Below the pieces are notes generated by a model. It had not been told where the DNA came from. It worked only from the letters and a program-made list of their open reading frames with translations, and searched no databases. 53,839 nt of DNA, from the NCBI RefSeq assembly GCF_051846935.1, contig NZ_JBPYCS010000018.1:1-53839 (forward strand), written 5' to 3'. The DNA comes from JBPYCR01 sp051846935. GTDB taxonomy: Bacteria; Bacillota; Bacilli; Bacillales; Amphibacillaceae. The position numbers and the translations under genes are program-made. This document shows, one piece after another, positions 27,580 to 36,176 of the stretch; position 1 is the stretch's first letter; the number at the start of each line of letters is the position of its first letter.

Positions 27580-27658
27580 AGCTGGGACATAACTATTGTC
27601 AATAACTCGCTGTACAAATTGGATTAATATATCAATCCATTCTTTTCATGTCCCAGCT
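27580..27658. terminator. Long stem-loop shared by convergent genes
   Basis: AGCTGGGACAT (27580-27590) pairs with ATGTCCCAGCT (27648-27658); an inner hairpin GGATT/AATCC sits in the loop. It resembles the AGCTGGGACA elements common between Firmicute genes. A worn relative (GGCTAGGACA) occurs at 12234. Confidence 0.65.
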
Positions 27659-27662
27659 AACT

Positions 27663-29030
27663 TCACACTAATAAATAGGCTATAAAAATCCCTGCTCCAC
27701 CTAATAAGAAAGTGAACGGTAAGTTTAATAACGTAATTCGATACGGACTCTGCTTAGTATTAATCGAAGTCATTGTAACCGCAATTCCATACGTCCCCGA
27801 ACCAGAAGTAGCAAGTGCCGCAACAATCAAAACTATTCCAATACTTACAGGATTTATTACACTAAAAAGCGGTGCAAGAACTTCTAGTAAAATACCAATT
27901 GTAGCAATTGGATGAACACCTAGCATTGCCATTATTAAATACGTAAATAGTATAAAAATAAAAATAACGATCGGATAATTCGCAGAAATTAAAAATGGCT
28001 GCTGAATAAAGTCTAGAACTGCTGTTTCATTTAAGCTATTTGAAAAAAATGCTAGAGCAATGAACAAGACGACAAAGTTCTGCATATGATTCATATGCTG
28101 TTTCCATACATTCCAGGCAAGCACACGAAAATAAAACCACCGTTTAATAATAATTGCCCATGCCGCAGAGAATGGAATAATAACGAGAGTAACAGTTAAA
28201 ATAAAATTCCATTGAAAAAGATGGCTAACCGTTATTACGACTGTTAAAAACAATAAGAGTGCGATAAATAGCTTTATAATTTTTTGAAAAATACTGTATT
28301 GCGATAAGCTACTTTTAGTTAAGTGACTCGCGTCATAAGGGACAGCTTTATACTTAAGTTTTCCGATAAAACTATCAATTAGTAGCACGATCAGTGCAAT
28401 GAGCAGTAACCACGGTAAATAAACTAAGTAACTAATTTGTGTATAGTCAACTATTATTGCGACTGCAATTTCCATCGGACTCCAAATTAGAGCGAGACAA
28501 AAAGCCCGTAACGTTGTCTTACTAATAAAAGCTTTACTTATTACGGAATCCACTTTCTTCAAGTTTTTCCCTAATATATTTTGTGATAGATTGATCGCTG
28601 ATAAATTTAGAAATGTTACTAATGTAAACGACGTTAATAAACTACGCCCGTACAATTTTCCTAAATCAGAAACGTTTTCTTTGATAAATGCATTTACCCG
28701 TTGATCGTATTTCCCAACATGAACGGCACTGTTTATCCAAGGTAAGACAGAAAAGAATGCAAGCAATGACATATTCGTCGTTGTAAATAACGGCAGCTTG
28801 TATATCGGAACCTGAGCTTGAATGAATAATATTGCTCCGATGATTAGAAAAATACTGCCTAATATTTTAAATAATTTACTTGCATATACAAATGAAATAG
28901 CTAGCATAGCGATAGCACAAAATCCAATTATATATTCGATCGTTTGCTTTTGTAAAAACACGTTTATAATATGTAATGTTAACACGGTAGAATAAAATAT
29001 GTATAAATGATTTCGCAAAGGTGTCTTCAT
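27663..29030 (-). CDS. Polytopic membrane protein, possible ion-transporter-like permease
   Basis: 455 aa with about twelve or more hydrophobic segments and almost no soluble loops. Two places look like transporter cores: PMEIAVAIIVDYTQ near residues 185-198, and a C-terminal block with AMLGVHPIATIGILLEVLAP and ATSGSGTYGIAVTM. The latter recalls anion/DcuC-like permeases of the ion transporter superfamily, but I cannot name a family. ATG follows AAAGGA at long spacing. Single gene, convergent with the stress gene. Function is left open. Confidence 0.6.
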   Translation of the reverse strand: MKTPLRNHLYIFYSTVLTLHIINVFLQKQTIEYIIGFCAIAMLAISFVYASKLFKILGSIFLIIGAILFIQAQVPIYKLPLFTTTNMSLLAFFSVLPWINSAVHVGKYDQRVNAFIKENVSDLGKLYGRSLLTSFTLVTFLNLSAINLSQNILGKNLKKVDSVISKAFISKTTLRAFCLALIWSPMEIAVAIIVDYTQISYLVYLPWLLLIALIVLLIDSFIGKLKYKAVPYDASHLTKSSLSQYSIFQKIIKLFIALLLFLTVVITVSHLFQWNFILTVTLVIIPFSAAWAIIIKRWFYFRVLAWNVWKQHMNHMQNFVVLFIALAFFSNSLNETAVLDFIQQPFLISANYPIVIFIFILFTYLIMAMLGVHPIATIGILLEVLAPLFSVINPVSIGIVLIVAALATSGSGTYGIAVTMTSINTKQSPYRITLLNLPFTFLLGGAGIFIAYLLV

Positions 29031-29129
29031 TATATGTAATTCCTTTCTAGCTTCTGTCCTTTTCTATTAACCACTATATCATAAGTGAATACGTCAATTA
29101 TCCGAAAGAGTCAAATAACATCCAGATTA

Positions 29130-29290
29130 TACCCGTTACTTTCCACTATAGGCGGACGCTTTCCGCGGGCATGGCTTGAGCCTCCTCGGAAGAAAACCCA
29201 CTTCCTGTAAGGTCTCAAGACGCATGCTTTTCCCGCAGGAGTCGCCGCCTTTCGTTCCAAGTAACTAATAAGTGCAAGCATTGATATAAG
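29130..29290. repeat. Intergenic repeat type C
   Basis: GGCGGACGCTTTCCGCGGGC, GCTTGAGCCTCCTCGG and CTTTTCCCGCAGGAGTCGCC in this order form a GC-rich block typical of short interspersed repeats in Bacillaceae. It shares words (CTTTCCGCGGGC, GCCTCCTCGG) with the type B core. Confidence 0.6.
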
Positions 29291-29713
29291 TGATTGAGTC
29301 CCTATCTGAATAATAGGTCAAACATCTTGGACGTTCCGTGATCTTCCTAGATAATGGTGTTAGGATCATTTGGGACAATTCTTATACGCAGACTGGGAAA
29401 CAGTCTTCCTAATGTGTTTATGCCCACAAGGGGAACATACCCGATTATTGATAATAGAAACATTTCGAAACAATAGGCGGACGAATAATGCCTAAACATA
29501 ATATACGAGGGGGAATAACTATGAAAAAAAGAAGGACACTTACTGAAAAATATATTACAATACGTAATTCCTATGCTTTTTCAAACATTTTGCTCTACGA
29601 ATAGATAAAGTTGATTAAACAGTTAATTCTTTTAATCGTGTACATCGTATTCTTACAGGTTAATAATCTAAATTATTAGAATAAATACACTTTAAATATT
29701 TTCCATTTCACCG
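29291..29713. other. Gene-poor region upstream of the S-box
   Basis: A 27-codon frame starts at ATG 29521 behind GAGGGGGAATAACT and stops at 29604; no family recognised. A short hairpin GACTG-GGAAA-CAGTC lies near 29383. On the minus strand about 29380-29460 a CxxC-rich reading (VCSPCGHKHIRKT) can be made but is not open at either side. Confidence 0.3.
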
Positions 29714-29742
29714 TTGACAAGTTTTAAATAGTAAGGTAAATT
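29714..29742 (+). promoter_or_regulatory. SigA promoter of the met operon
   Basis: TTGACA (29714-29719), 17 bp, TAAATT (29737-29742), about 30 bp before the S-box aptamer. Confidence 0.65.
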
Positions 29743-29774
29743 ATATGCAGAAGTAACGAACGATAATTAAATAG

Positions 29775-29956
29775 CTTATCTCTTATCAAGAGTAGCTGAG
29801 GGACTGGCCCGATGAAGCTCGGCAACCATCTATCGTCGGATAGAAAGGTGCTAATTCCTGCAAAACAATTGTTTTGAAAGATAAGAGAGGGACTTTTGTA
29901 ATCTTAAATTATATGTTACAAGCCTCTCTTTCTTTTGATAGAGAGGCTTTTTGTTT
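29775..29956 (+). promoter_or_regulatory. SAM-I riboswitch (S-box) with terminator
   Basis: Canonical S-box: CTTATCAAGAGTAGCTGAGG, GACTGGCCCGATGAAGC, TCGGCAACC, AAAGGTGCTAATTCC and the closing GATAAGAG. The terminator AAGCCTCTCT / AGAGAGGCTTTTTGTTTTT lies at 29920-29956. High SAM would stop transcription before metQ; low SAM lets the operon be read. Confidence 0.97.
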
Positions 29957-30001
29957 TTCGTAATGCTACTTCAAGAAACCATCATCCAGGAGGAGAAAAG
30001 A

Positions 30002-30817
30002 ATGAGAAAAACAGCATTTATTTTAAGTATTATTTTATTGATTGGATTGCTTGCAGCTTGTGGCAGCGACAACGAAGAAAGCAGCACATTAAGTGAGGAC
30101 AAGCTAGTAATTGGAACTACTTCCGGTCCACAGGAACAAATTTTAGAAGTAGCGAAAGAGGTTGCAGCTGAAGAAGGCTTAGAAATTGAACTAAAAGTAT
30201 TCTCTGATTACATTTTACCAAATACTGCACTTGCAGAAGGTGAGCTTGATGTTAACTGTTATCAGCACGAACCGTTTTTAGCAGCATTTAACGAAGATCA
30301 CGGCACAGACTTAACGACTGTTGGAAAAACTATTTTGAACCCAATGGGTGTTTACTCAGAAAAGTACGATAGCTTTGATGCAATTCCAGAAGGTGCTTTA
30401 TTCGGCTTACCGAATGACCCGACAAACGGTGCTCGTGCATTGTTCATTTTAGAAGAAGCAGGCTATATTACGTTAGCTGATGACAATAAAGAAAATGCAA
30501 CAATTCATGATATAAAAGAAAATCCGAAAAACTTAGAGTTTATTGAATTAGAAGCTTCTCAAATACCAAAACAGCTTCCAGAATTAGATGCGGCAGCAAT
30601 TAATACGAACTATGCATTAGAGTCAGGACTCGTACCGACAGACGACTCAATCATTTTAGAATCAACAGACTCACCATATGTAAATTATATCGTTACACGT
30701 ACTGAAAACAAAGACGACCCTGTCGTCGAAAAGCTAGTAAATGCATATCAATCGGACAAAGTAAAACAATTTATTGAAGAAGAATTTCAAGGATCTATGA
30801 TTCCAAGCTGGGATTAA
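30002..30817 (+). CDS. metQ: Methionine ABC transporter substrate-binding lipoprotein
   Basis: 271 aa from ATG 30002, with AGGAGGAG 5-6 nt upstream. Signal peptide and lipobox LLAAC (Cys20). NlpA family features: LVIGTTSGPQEQILE, the FSDYILPNTALAEGELDVN segment, QHEPFL and FGLPNDPTNGARAL, with PELDAAAINTNYA near 199. It binds methionine (and possibly derivatives) outside the membrane for MetN-MetI. First gene of the S-box operon, unlike the common metN-I-Q order. A hairpin with T-run separates it from metN. Confidence 0.95.
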   Translation: MRKTAFILSIILLIGLLAACGSDNEESSTLSEDKLVIGTTSGPQEQILEVAKEVAAEEGLEIELKVFSDYILPNTALAEGELDVNCYQHEPFLAAFNEDHGTDLTTVGKTILNPMGVYSEKYDSFDAIPEGALFGLPNDPTNGARALFILEEAGYITLADDNKENATIHDIKENPKNLEFIELEASQIPKQLPELDAAAINTNYALESGLVPTDDSIILESTDSPYVNYIVTRTENKDDPVVEKLVNAYQSDKVKQFIEEEFQGSMIPSWD

Positions 30818-30826
30818 TAAAGCATC

Positions 30827-30858
30827 GGGAACATTACGTAATCGTAATGTTCCCTTTT
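30827..30858 (+). terminator. Intra-operon terminator between metQ and metN
   Basis: GGGAACATTACG (30827-30838), loop TAAT, CGTAATGTTCCC (30843-30854), then TTTT. Perfect 12-bp stem. Probably a partial terminator (or 3' stabiliser) that makes more metQ than metNI mRNA. Confidence 0.8.
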
Positions 30859-30874
30859 GAAAGGAAGGACATAT

Positions 30875-31891
30875 ATGATCGTTCTTGATAATGTAACGAA
30901 AGTTTTCCCATCAAAAAGTGGCGAAGTAAAAGCTGTATCAAATGTAAATCTAAAAGTTAAAAAAGGAGAAATCCATGGCGTTATTGGATATAGCGGCGCA
31001 GGTAAAAGTACTTTAATCCGTTGTGTCAATTTGCTTGAAAAACCGACGAGTGGCAACGTATATATCCAAGGTGTCGAAACGACAGCTCTTTCTGCTGATA
31101 AATTACGGGCTGTTCGTAAAAACATCGGAATGATTTTCCAAGGGTTTAATTTATTAAAAACAGCAACCGTATTTGATAACATTGCCATCCCACTAAAATT
31201 ACTAGGCTTTACTAAGGAAGAAGTGCACGAGCGTGTAGAAAAGTATTTAACAATTGTAGATTTAGCAGATAAAAAGAGTGCTTATCCAAATCAACTATCC
31301 GGTGGTCAAAAACAACGGGTTGCGATTGCAAGAGCGTTAGCACAGGAACCAGATATTTTACTAAGCGATGAAGCAACGAGCGCTCTTGATCCTGAGACGA
31401 CAGATGCAATTCTTGATTTGCTTTTAAAAATTAATGAAGAGCTAGGGATTACGATTTTATTAATTACGCATGAAATGAATGTGATCCAAAAAATTTGCGA
31501 TAACGTAACCGTCTTGGAAAAAGGCGAAGTAATTGAGCAAGGAACGGCTGTGCAATTGTTCGCTAATCCGAAAAATAAAACGACACAGCGTTTTCTAAAT
31601 ACGATATCACAGCGAAGATTATCTCCTTCACTCATTTCTCAATTAAATCTAGATGGTACCGTTGTACGGTTAACATTTATTGGTGAAAATACTGGTCAAC
31701 CTTTACTCGCTCAATTAACAAAACAGTTTGATGTTCAACCAAATATTTTAACTGCGAATATTATTGAACTTAAAAATGATATTATTGGCAACCTTGTTAT
31801 TCATGTAACAGGAGATCAAGCTACAATCGAACAAGCTTTACAATTTTTACGTCAACAAAACGTAGGAATTGAACGTTTGGAGGGGAATTAA
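30875..31891 (+). CDS. metN: Methionine ABC transporter ATP-binding protein
   Basis: 338 aa from ATG 30875 (AAAGGAAGG upstream). Walker A GYSGAGKST near 38, Q-loop FQGFNLL, signature LSGGQKQR, Walker B ILLSDEATSALD, H-loop ITHEMNV. The C-terminal 90 residues form the NIL domain that senses methionine in this family. Energises uptake of methionine by MetI. Stop codon is directly followed by the metI ATG, so the two are tightly coupled. Confidence 0.95.
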   Translation: MIVLDNVTKVFPSKSGEVKAVSNVNLKVKKGEIHGVIGYSGAGKSTLIRCVNLLEKPTSGNVYIQGVETTALSADKLRAVRKNIGMIFQGFNLLKTATVFDNIAIPLKLLGFTKEEVHERVEKYLTIVDLADKKSAYPNQLSGGQKQRVAIARALAQEPDILLSDEATSALDPETTDAILDLLLKINEELGITILLITHEMNVIQKICDNVTVLEKGEVIEQGTAVQLFANPKNKTTQRFLNTISQRRLSPSLISQLNLDGTVVRLTFIGENTGQPLLAQLTKQFDVQPNILTANIIELKNDIIGNLVIHVTGDQATIEQALQFLRQQNVGIERLEGN

Positions 31892-32563
31892 ATGGATCGC
31901 TTCGACACTTTTGTGAATCAATGGGCACCAATCATAGGAAAATCAATTATTGAAACTTTTCAAATGGTTGGTGTTTCGCTTCTTTTTGCTATTGTAATCG
32001 GAATACCACTCGGCATTTTACTTGTTATTACACGACCTGGCCAAGCATTGCAAAATAATTTTTTATACCAGTGCTTAAATTTAATAATAAACGTCGTCCG
32101 TTCTGTTCCGTTCATCATTTTATTATTCTTTATCTTACCGTTTACGAAGATTATTGCTGGTACTACGATTGGGGTAAAAGGGGTAATTGTACCACTTGTT
32201 ATTTATACCGCACCATATATTTCACGCTTAATGGAGACAGCTCTGTTAGAGGTTGAGCACGGAGTTGTAGAAGCATATACAGCAATGGGCATTAAGACCC
32301 GTCACATTATATGGCACGTAATGCTTAGAGAAGCGAGACCATCGATCATTCTTGGCTTAACGATTGCAACGGTCAGTTTAATTGGAGCTACTGCTATGGC
32401 TGGACTTGTCGGCGCTGGCGGTCTTGGTGATTTAGCATATCGCTATGGTCATTTACGCTACGAAGTAGATGTTATGTATGCAACGGTCTTTATTTTAATT
32501 ATACTTGTACAGCTCATTCAATCTATTGGGAATCGTCTAGCAGCTCGGCTAAAGAAAGACTAA
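31892..32563 (+). CDS. metI: Methionine ABC transporter permease
   Basis: 223 aa, five membrane segments; starts FQMVGVSLLFAIVIGIPLGI and carries the EAA-type loop YTAMGIKTRHIIWHVMLREA that docks on MetN, then GLVGAGGLGDLAYRYG. ATG directly after the metN stop, ribosome binding site GGAGGGG inside metN. Gap to the next gene is only 12 bp with GGAGG, so the transcript is expected to go on. Confidence 0.95.
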   Translation: MDRFDTFVNQWAPIIGKSIIETFQMVGVSLLFAIVIGIPLGILLVITRPGQALQNNFLYQCLNLIINVVRSVPFIILLFFILPFTKIIAGTTIGVKGVIVPLVIYTAPYISRLMETALLEVEHGVVEAYTAMGIKTRHIIWHVMLREARPSIILGLTIATVSLIGATAMAGLVGAGGLGDLAYRYGHLRYEVDVMYATVFILIILVQLIQSIGNRLAARLKKD

Positions 32564-32575
32564 TGGAGGAAAACA

Positions 32576-33352
32576 ATGCAAAAGCATATTATCTTAGAAA
32601 CAAATGGCGCCATTGCAACCATTTTTATTAATCGGCCAGAAAAGAAAAATTCGCTTACATTAGAAATGTTTAAACAGCTTTCCAACCTTTTAGAGCAATT
32701 AAAAAAAGACAATCAAATAAAATTACTTATCGTTCGTGGCATAGATGACACAGCATTTTCAGCTGGAGCAGATATAAGTGAATTTTTAGAAGTTCGCTTC
32801 GCTCCTGAGCAAGCAAAAAAATATAATGACACGGCTTTGAAAGCAATTGAAAAACTGTATCGCTTTCCAAAGCCAACGATTGCACTTATCCAAACTTTAG
32901 CCATTGGTGGTGGGCTCGAATTAGCAAATGCGTGTGATTTTCGTATTGCTACTCCCGACAGCAAACTCGGGATAACAGCTGCAAACATTGGCATTGTTTA
33001 CAATTTAGCGAGTACGAAGCGACTATATAATTTAATCGGACCTTCAAAAACAAAAGAGCTGCTTTATACAGCTAAATTAATTAGCGCAAAAGAAGGTCAG
33101 GCCATAGGATTAATCGACTATATTCATCCTCACGAGGAAATAGAAGAAAAGTGCATCGATTTTGCACATTCCATTATTGCAAAATCGTCTGTTGCAAATT
33201 CGGGAATTAAACAAGTCATTCAAGCAATTATCGATGGTGAAAATGAAGAATCAGCTGAAATTTCCAATTTGATATTAGATTCATTTCAGTCTGAAGACTA
33301 TAAAGAAGGCATCCAAGCTTTCCTGGAAAAAAGAAAACCACTATTCCCATAA
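32576..33352 (+). CDS. Enoyl-CoA hydratase/isomerase (crotonase) family protein
   Basis: 258 aa, crotonase fold. The CoA/oxyanion-hole motifs are clear: FSAGADISEF near 62-71 and AIGGGLELANACDFRIA near 104-120. Aligned by eye with mitochondrial hydratase, the first catalytic Glu (E144) is replaced by Ala (ITAANIGIVYNLASTKRL), while the second (E164) is kept in TKELLYTAKLIS. It may therefore not be a standard hydratase; other crotonase reactions (isomerase, hydrolase, decarboxylase) are possible. ATG follows GGAGG 12 bp after metI, inside the S-box operon. Confidence 0.85.
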   Translation: MQKHIILETNGAIATIFINRPEKKNSLTLEMFKQLSNLLEQLKKDNQIKLLIVRGIDDTAFSAGADISEFLEVRFAPEQAKKYNDTALKAIEKLYRFPKPTIALIQTLAIGGGLELANACDFRIATPDSKLGITAANIGIVYNLASTKRLYNLIGPSKTKELLYTAKLISAKEGQAIGLIDYIHPHEEIEEKCIDFAHSIIAKSSVANSGIKQVIQAIIDGENEESAEISNLILDSFQSEDYKEGIQAFLEKRKPLFP

Positions 33353-33365
33353 GGAGTGAATCGTC

Positions 33366-34502
33366 TTGGTACACAACACAAAATCAGACTCCCTTATTAA
33401 ATCGATGAATGAAACCAGTCATTTTCCTTGTATAGCTGAACGGTTGGAAGCAGAAGCAAAGAAAAAGCTTCCGGTTACACATTTTGATTATATCCAATCC
33501 GGAGCGAGCGGTGAAGAAACGTTACATAAAAACACCGCTGCTTTTGCATCCTATTCGATCGTTCCTAAGTTTTTAAACGATGTTTCTAATGTAGATACGA
33601 CTGTTCAGCTATTCGGAAAAAAATACGCCCACCCTCTCCTACTCGCTCCGATTGGGATGCTTAAGCTTGCCCATGAACAAGCTGAGCTAGCAGTGGCTAA
33701 AGCGGCTGCAAAACATCATATTCCGTATATTCAAAGTACGGTGTCCAGTTATTCGATGGAAGAAGTAACTGAAGCAGCACCAAATAGTTCCAAATGGTTT
33801 CAACTTTATTGGTCAAATAATGAAGCTATTTCCTTCAGCATGGTAAAACGTGCGCAAGACCTTGGCTATGAAGCAATCGTGCTTACAATTGATACATTTA
33901 TGTTTGGTTGGCGTGAAAAGGACATGCATAACCGCTTTTCCCCATTAAAATATGGCTTTGGTAAAGCGAATTACGTTACGGATAACGCCTTTCTGAATAG
34001 CTTATCGAGTAAAGACGACGATTCAATCATTCAAAGTATTCTTGAAAACATTTATCATCCAAGTTTAAATTGGGATCATATTAAACGATTAAAAGAACAA
34101 ACAAATCTACCCATTTTATTAAAAGGCGTCGTCCATCCCGAAAATGCACAAGAAGCAGTTGACAATGGGATAGACGGAATTATCGTTTCAAACCATGGTG
34201 GGAGACAGTTAGACGGTGTAATCTCAAGCATCGATGCGTTGCCCGCAGTTGCAGCAGCTGTAAATCGCAAAATACCAATTTTACTTGATAGTGGTATTAG
34301 ACGAGGAACTGACGTTATAAAAGCAATTGCTTTAGGTGCAGACGCTGTTCTAATAGGCAGACCATACACGTATGGGTTAGCACTTGATGGCCAGCTTGGC
34401 GTTGAAAAGGTGTTGGAGCAATTTATTCAACAAACGAATGTAGCAATTGCTCTAGCTGGCGCCACAACTATAAAAGAAGTACAAGACTTGACAATCGTAT
34501 AA
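33366..34502 (+). CDS. FMN-dependent alpha-hydroxy-acid oxidase/dehydrogenase
   Basis: 378 aa from TTG 33366 behind AAGGAG. TIM-barrel flavoprotein that oxidises L-2-hydroxy acids to 2-oxo acids (lactate, glycolate or longer substrates). Active-site elements: FDYIQSGASGEETLHKN (Tyr), FQLYWSNN (second Tyr), ILLKGVVHPENA (Lys), SNHGGRQLDG (His and Arg) and DSGIRRGTDVIKAIALGADA plus VLIGRPY for FMN phosphate. It lies 13 bp after the crotonase gene. Substrate not evident from sequence; the S-box context suggests a methionine-like hydroxy acid. Confidence 0.9.
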   Translation: MVHNTKSDSLIKSMNETSHFPCIAERLEAEAKKKLPVTHFDYIQSGASGEETLHKNTAAFASYSIVPKFLNDVSNVDTTVQLFGKKYAHPLLLAPIGMLKLAHEQAELAVAKAAAKHHIPYIQSTVSSYSMEEVTEAAPNSSKWFQLYWSNNEAISFSMVKRAQDLGYEAIVLTIDTFMFGWREKDMHNRFSPLKYGFGKANYVTDNAFLNSLSSKDDDSIIQSILENIYHPSLNWDHIKRLKEQTNLPILLKGVVHPENAQEAVDNGIDGIIVSNHGGRQLDGVISSIDALPAVAAAVNRKIPILLDSGIRRGTDVIKAIALGADAVLIGRPYTYGLALDGQLGVEKVLEQFIQQTNVAIALAGATTIKEVQDLTIV

Positions 34503-34575
34503 GCTTCTTACTTATCGTTTCACTGCACATTGATTAAACAATCCTTTTTACAAAGGCATAAAGGTGGATATTTAA

Positions 34576-35766
34576 ATGAACCAAGCTCTAGCAGGTATGA
34601 AAGTTGTCGATCTCTCCCAAGTATTAGCTGGTCCTTACTGTACAATGGTGCTAGGAGATATGGGCGCAGACGTTATCAAAATAGAAAAGTACCCAAACGG
34701 GGATGATACACGAGCAATGGGGCCCTATGCGCATGATGAAAGTTATTTATATATGATGGTCAATCGCAACAAGCGAGGTATGTGTTTAAATTTAAAAACA
34801 GAAGATGGACGCCAAATCTTTTATGATCTAATCAAAGATGCCAATGTTTTCGTTGAGAATTTCCGACCAGGCATTACGAAAAAGCTCGGCATTGATTATG
34901 CTACGTTAAAGGAAATAAACCCTCAAATTATTTATTGTTCAATTTCCGGTTACGGACAAACCGGACCATACGCTCAAAAAGGCGGTTTCGACATTATGGC
35001 ACAAGGAATGTCCGGATTAATGGACATGACCGGTGAAAAAGGTGGCAAACCTGTAAAAGTCGGTATTGCTATTCATGATATCGCTGCTGCCCAAACAGCA
35101 ATCCAATCTATTTTAACCGCTTATATTCATCGGTTAAAAAGTGGAAACGGCCAATACATTGACGTTTCATTGGTTGATTCTGGATTAGCTTGGACAGTTT
35201 GGGAGGCTGCTGCATATTGGGGAAAAGGTCTTATTCCCCAAAAAACAGGAACGGCTCACCGTGCAGCTGCACCATACCAAGGGTATAAAACGAAAGACGG
35301 CTTTATTCTAATTGGAGCTGCCAATCAAAAGCTATGGGAAAAATTTTGCCAGCATGTAGCGAAAAAGGTGGAATGGATTAAAGATGAACGCTTTCTCACG
35401 AACAGCCTACGAGTAAAGCACGCTGACGAATTGGAAGCAGAAATCGAATTTGTGTTAGCTGAACAGCCCTCCACTTACTGGCTTGAGCTACTTGAAGCGC
35501 ATGGCATTCCTTCAGGCCCAATCTATTCGTATGATGAAACATTATCCGATGCGCATATTATTGAGCGAGAAATGGTGTTAAACTATGAACATCCTATAGG
35601 CGGAAGCATGAAAACGTTAGGTTTTCCAGCGAAATATTCGAAAACACCTGGCCAAATCAAGAAGCCAGCTCCATTATTAGGTCAACATAATTCGGATGTT
35701 TTACAATCGCTTGGCTATACAGACGAAAAAATAAATGAGTTAAAAAAGAAAGAAGTGATCCGTTGA
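34576..35766 (+). CDS. Class III (CaiB/BaiF) CoA-transferase
   Basis: 396 aa. N-terminal MKVVDLSQVLAGPYCTMVLGD and ADVIKIEKY are family signatures; the catalytic Asp is in GQYIDVSLVDSGLAW (near 195-203). Class III enzymes move CoA between carboxylic acids (formyl-/oxalyl-CoA, carnitine, 2-hydroxyacyl groups). ATG follows AAAGGTGG. It lies 73 bp after the hydroxy-acid oxidase with no terminator between, so it is probably the last gene of the S-box operon. The terminator at 35746 overlaps its stop. Single-domain form, unlike the two-domain DddD. Confidence 0.9.
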   Translation: MNQALAGMKVVDLSQVLAGPYCTMVLGDMGADVIKIEKYPNGDDTRAMGPYAHDESYLYMMVNRNKRGMCLNLKTEDGRQIFYDLIKDANVFVENFRPGITKKLGIDYATLKEINPQIIYCSISGYGQTGPYAQKGGFDIMAQGMSGLMDMTGEKGGKPVKVGIAIHDIAAAQTAIQSILTAYIHRLKSGNGQYIDVSLVDSGLAWTVWEAAAYWGKGLIPQKTGTAHRAAAPYQGYKTKDGFILIGAANQKLWEKFCQHVAKKVEWIKDERFLTNSLRVKHADELEAEIEFVLAEQPSTYWLELLEAHGIPSGPIYSYDETLSDAHIIEREMVLNYEHPIGGSMKTLGFPAKYSKTPGQIKKPAPLLGQHNSDVLQSLGYTDEKINELKKKEVIR

Positions 35767-35784
35767 TCGCTTCTTTCTTTTATT
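35746..35784 (+). terminator. Terminator of the S-box operon
   Basis: AAGAAAGAAGTGATC (35746-35760) pairs with GATCGCTTCTTTCTT (35765-35779) with one G-T pair; T-rich tail follows. It overlaps the stop codon of the CoA-transferase. Confidence 0.8.
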
Positions 35785-35830
35785 TATTAGCGAAAAAGAG
35801 CCAAATCCGTGACTGAATCTATATTTAAAA

Positions 35831-36093
35831 GTATGAGTAAAATGTTTGTGGGGGAACACATGCACGAATCTAACTAGATAATATGTGATCAATTTTACTT
35901 CGAACGATATACACATGAATAACACCGTTGATTTTCACTGCAGGTGGATGCTTTCCGCGGGCACGGCTTCAGCCTCCTCGGAAAGCGTAGTGTATATCTA
36001 CTGCGGTCGGTAGGAATCAATACTAAAATTAACGAATACAAAGAGAGAGTTTTTAACTTCTTAAAATAACACCCACAAATACGTGACTCAATC
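35831..36093 (-). repeat. MITE-like element B, copy 3 (inverted)
   Basis: 263 bp, reverse orientation relative to copies 1, 2 and 4. Left flank TATTTAAAA and right flank TATATAAAA are near-identical 9-mers. The right end lies 84 bp before purU. Confidence 0.88.
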
Positions 36094-36176
36094 TATATAA
36101 AATTAACATTTCAAAATGAATCGAAATTCGTATATAATAGATAAGATTACGAAATGCAATAGGAGATGTAGATAAA

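Noticed and set aside
34576..35766. DddD (DMSP CoA-transferase/lyase) for the CaiB-type gene
   Set aside because: DddD has two CaiB domains and over 800 residues; this protein has one domain of 396 residues.
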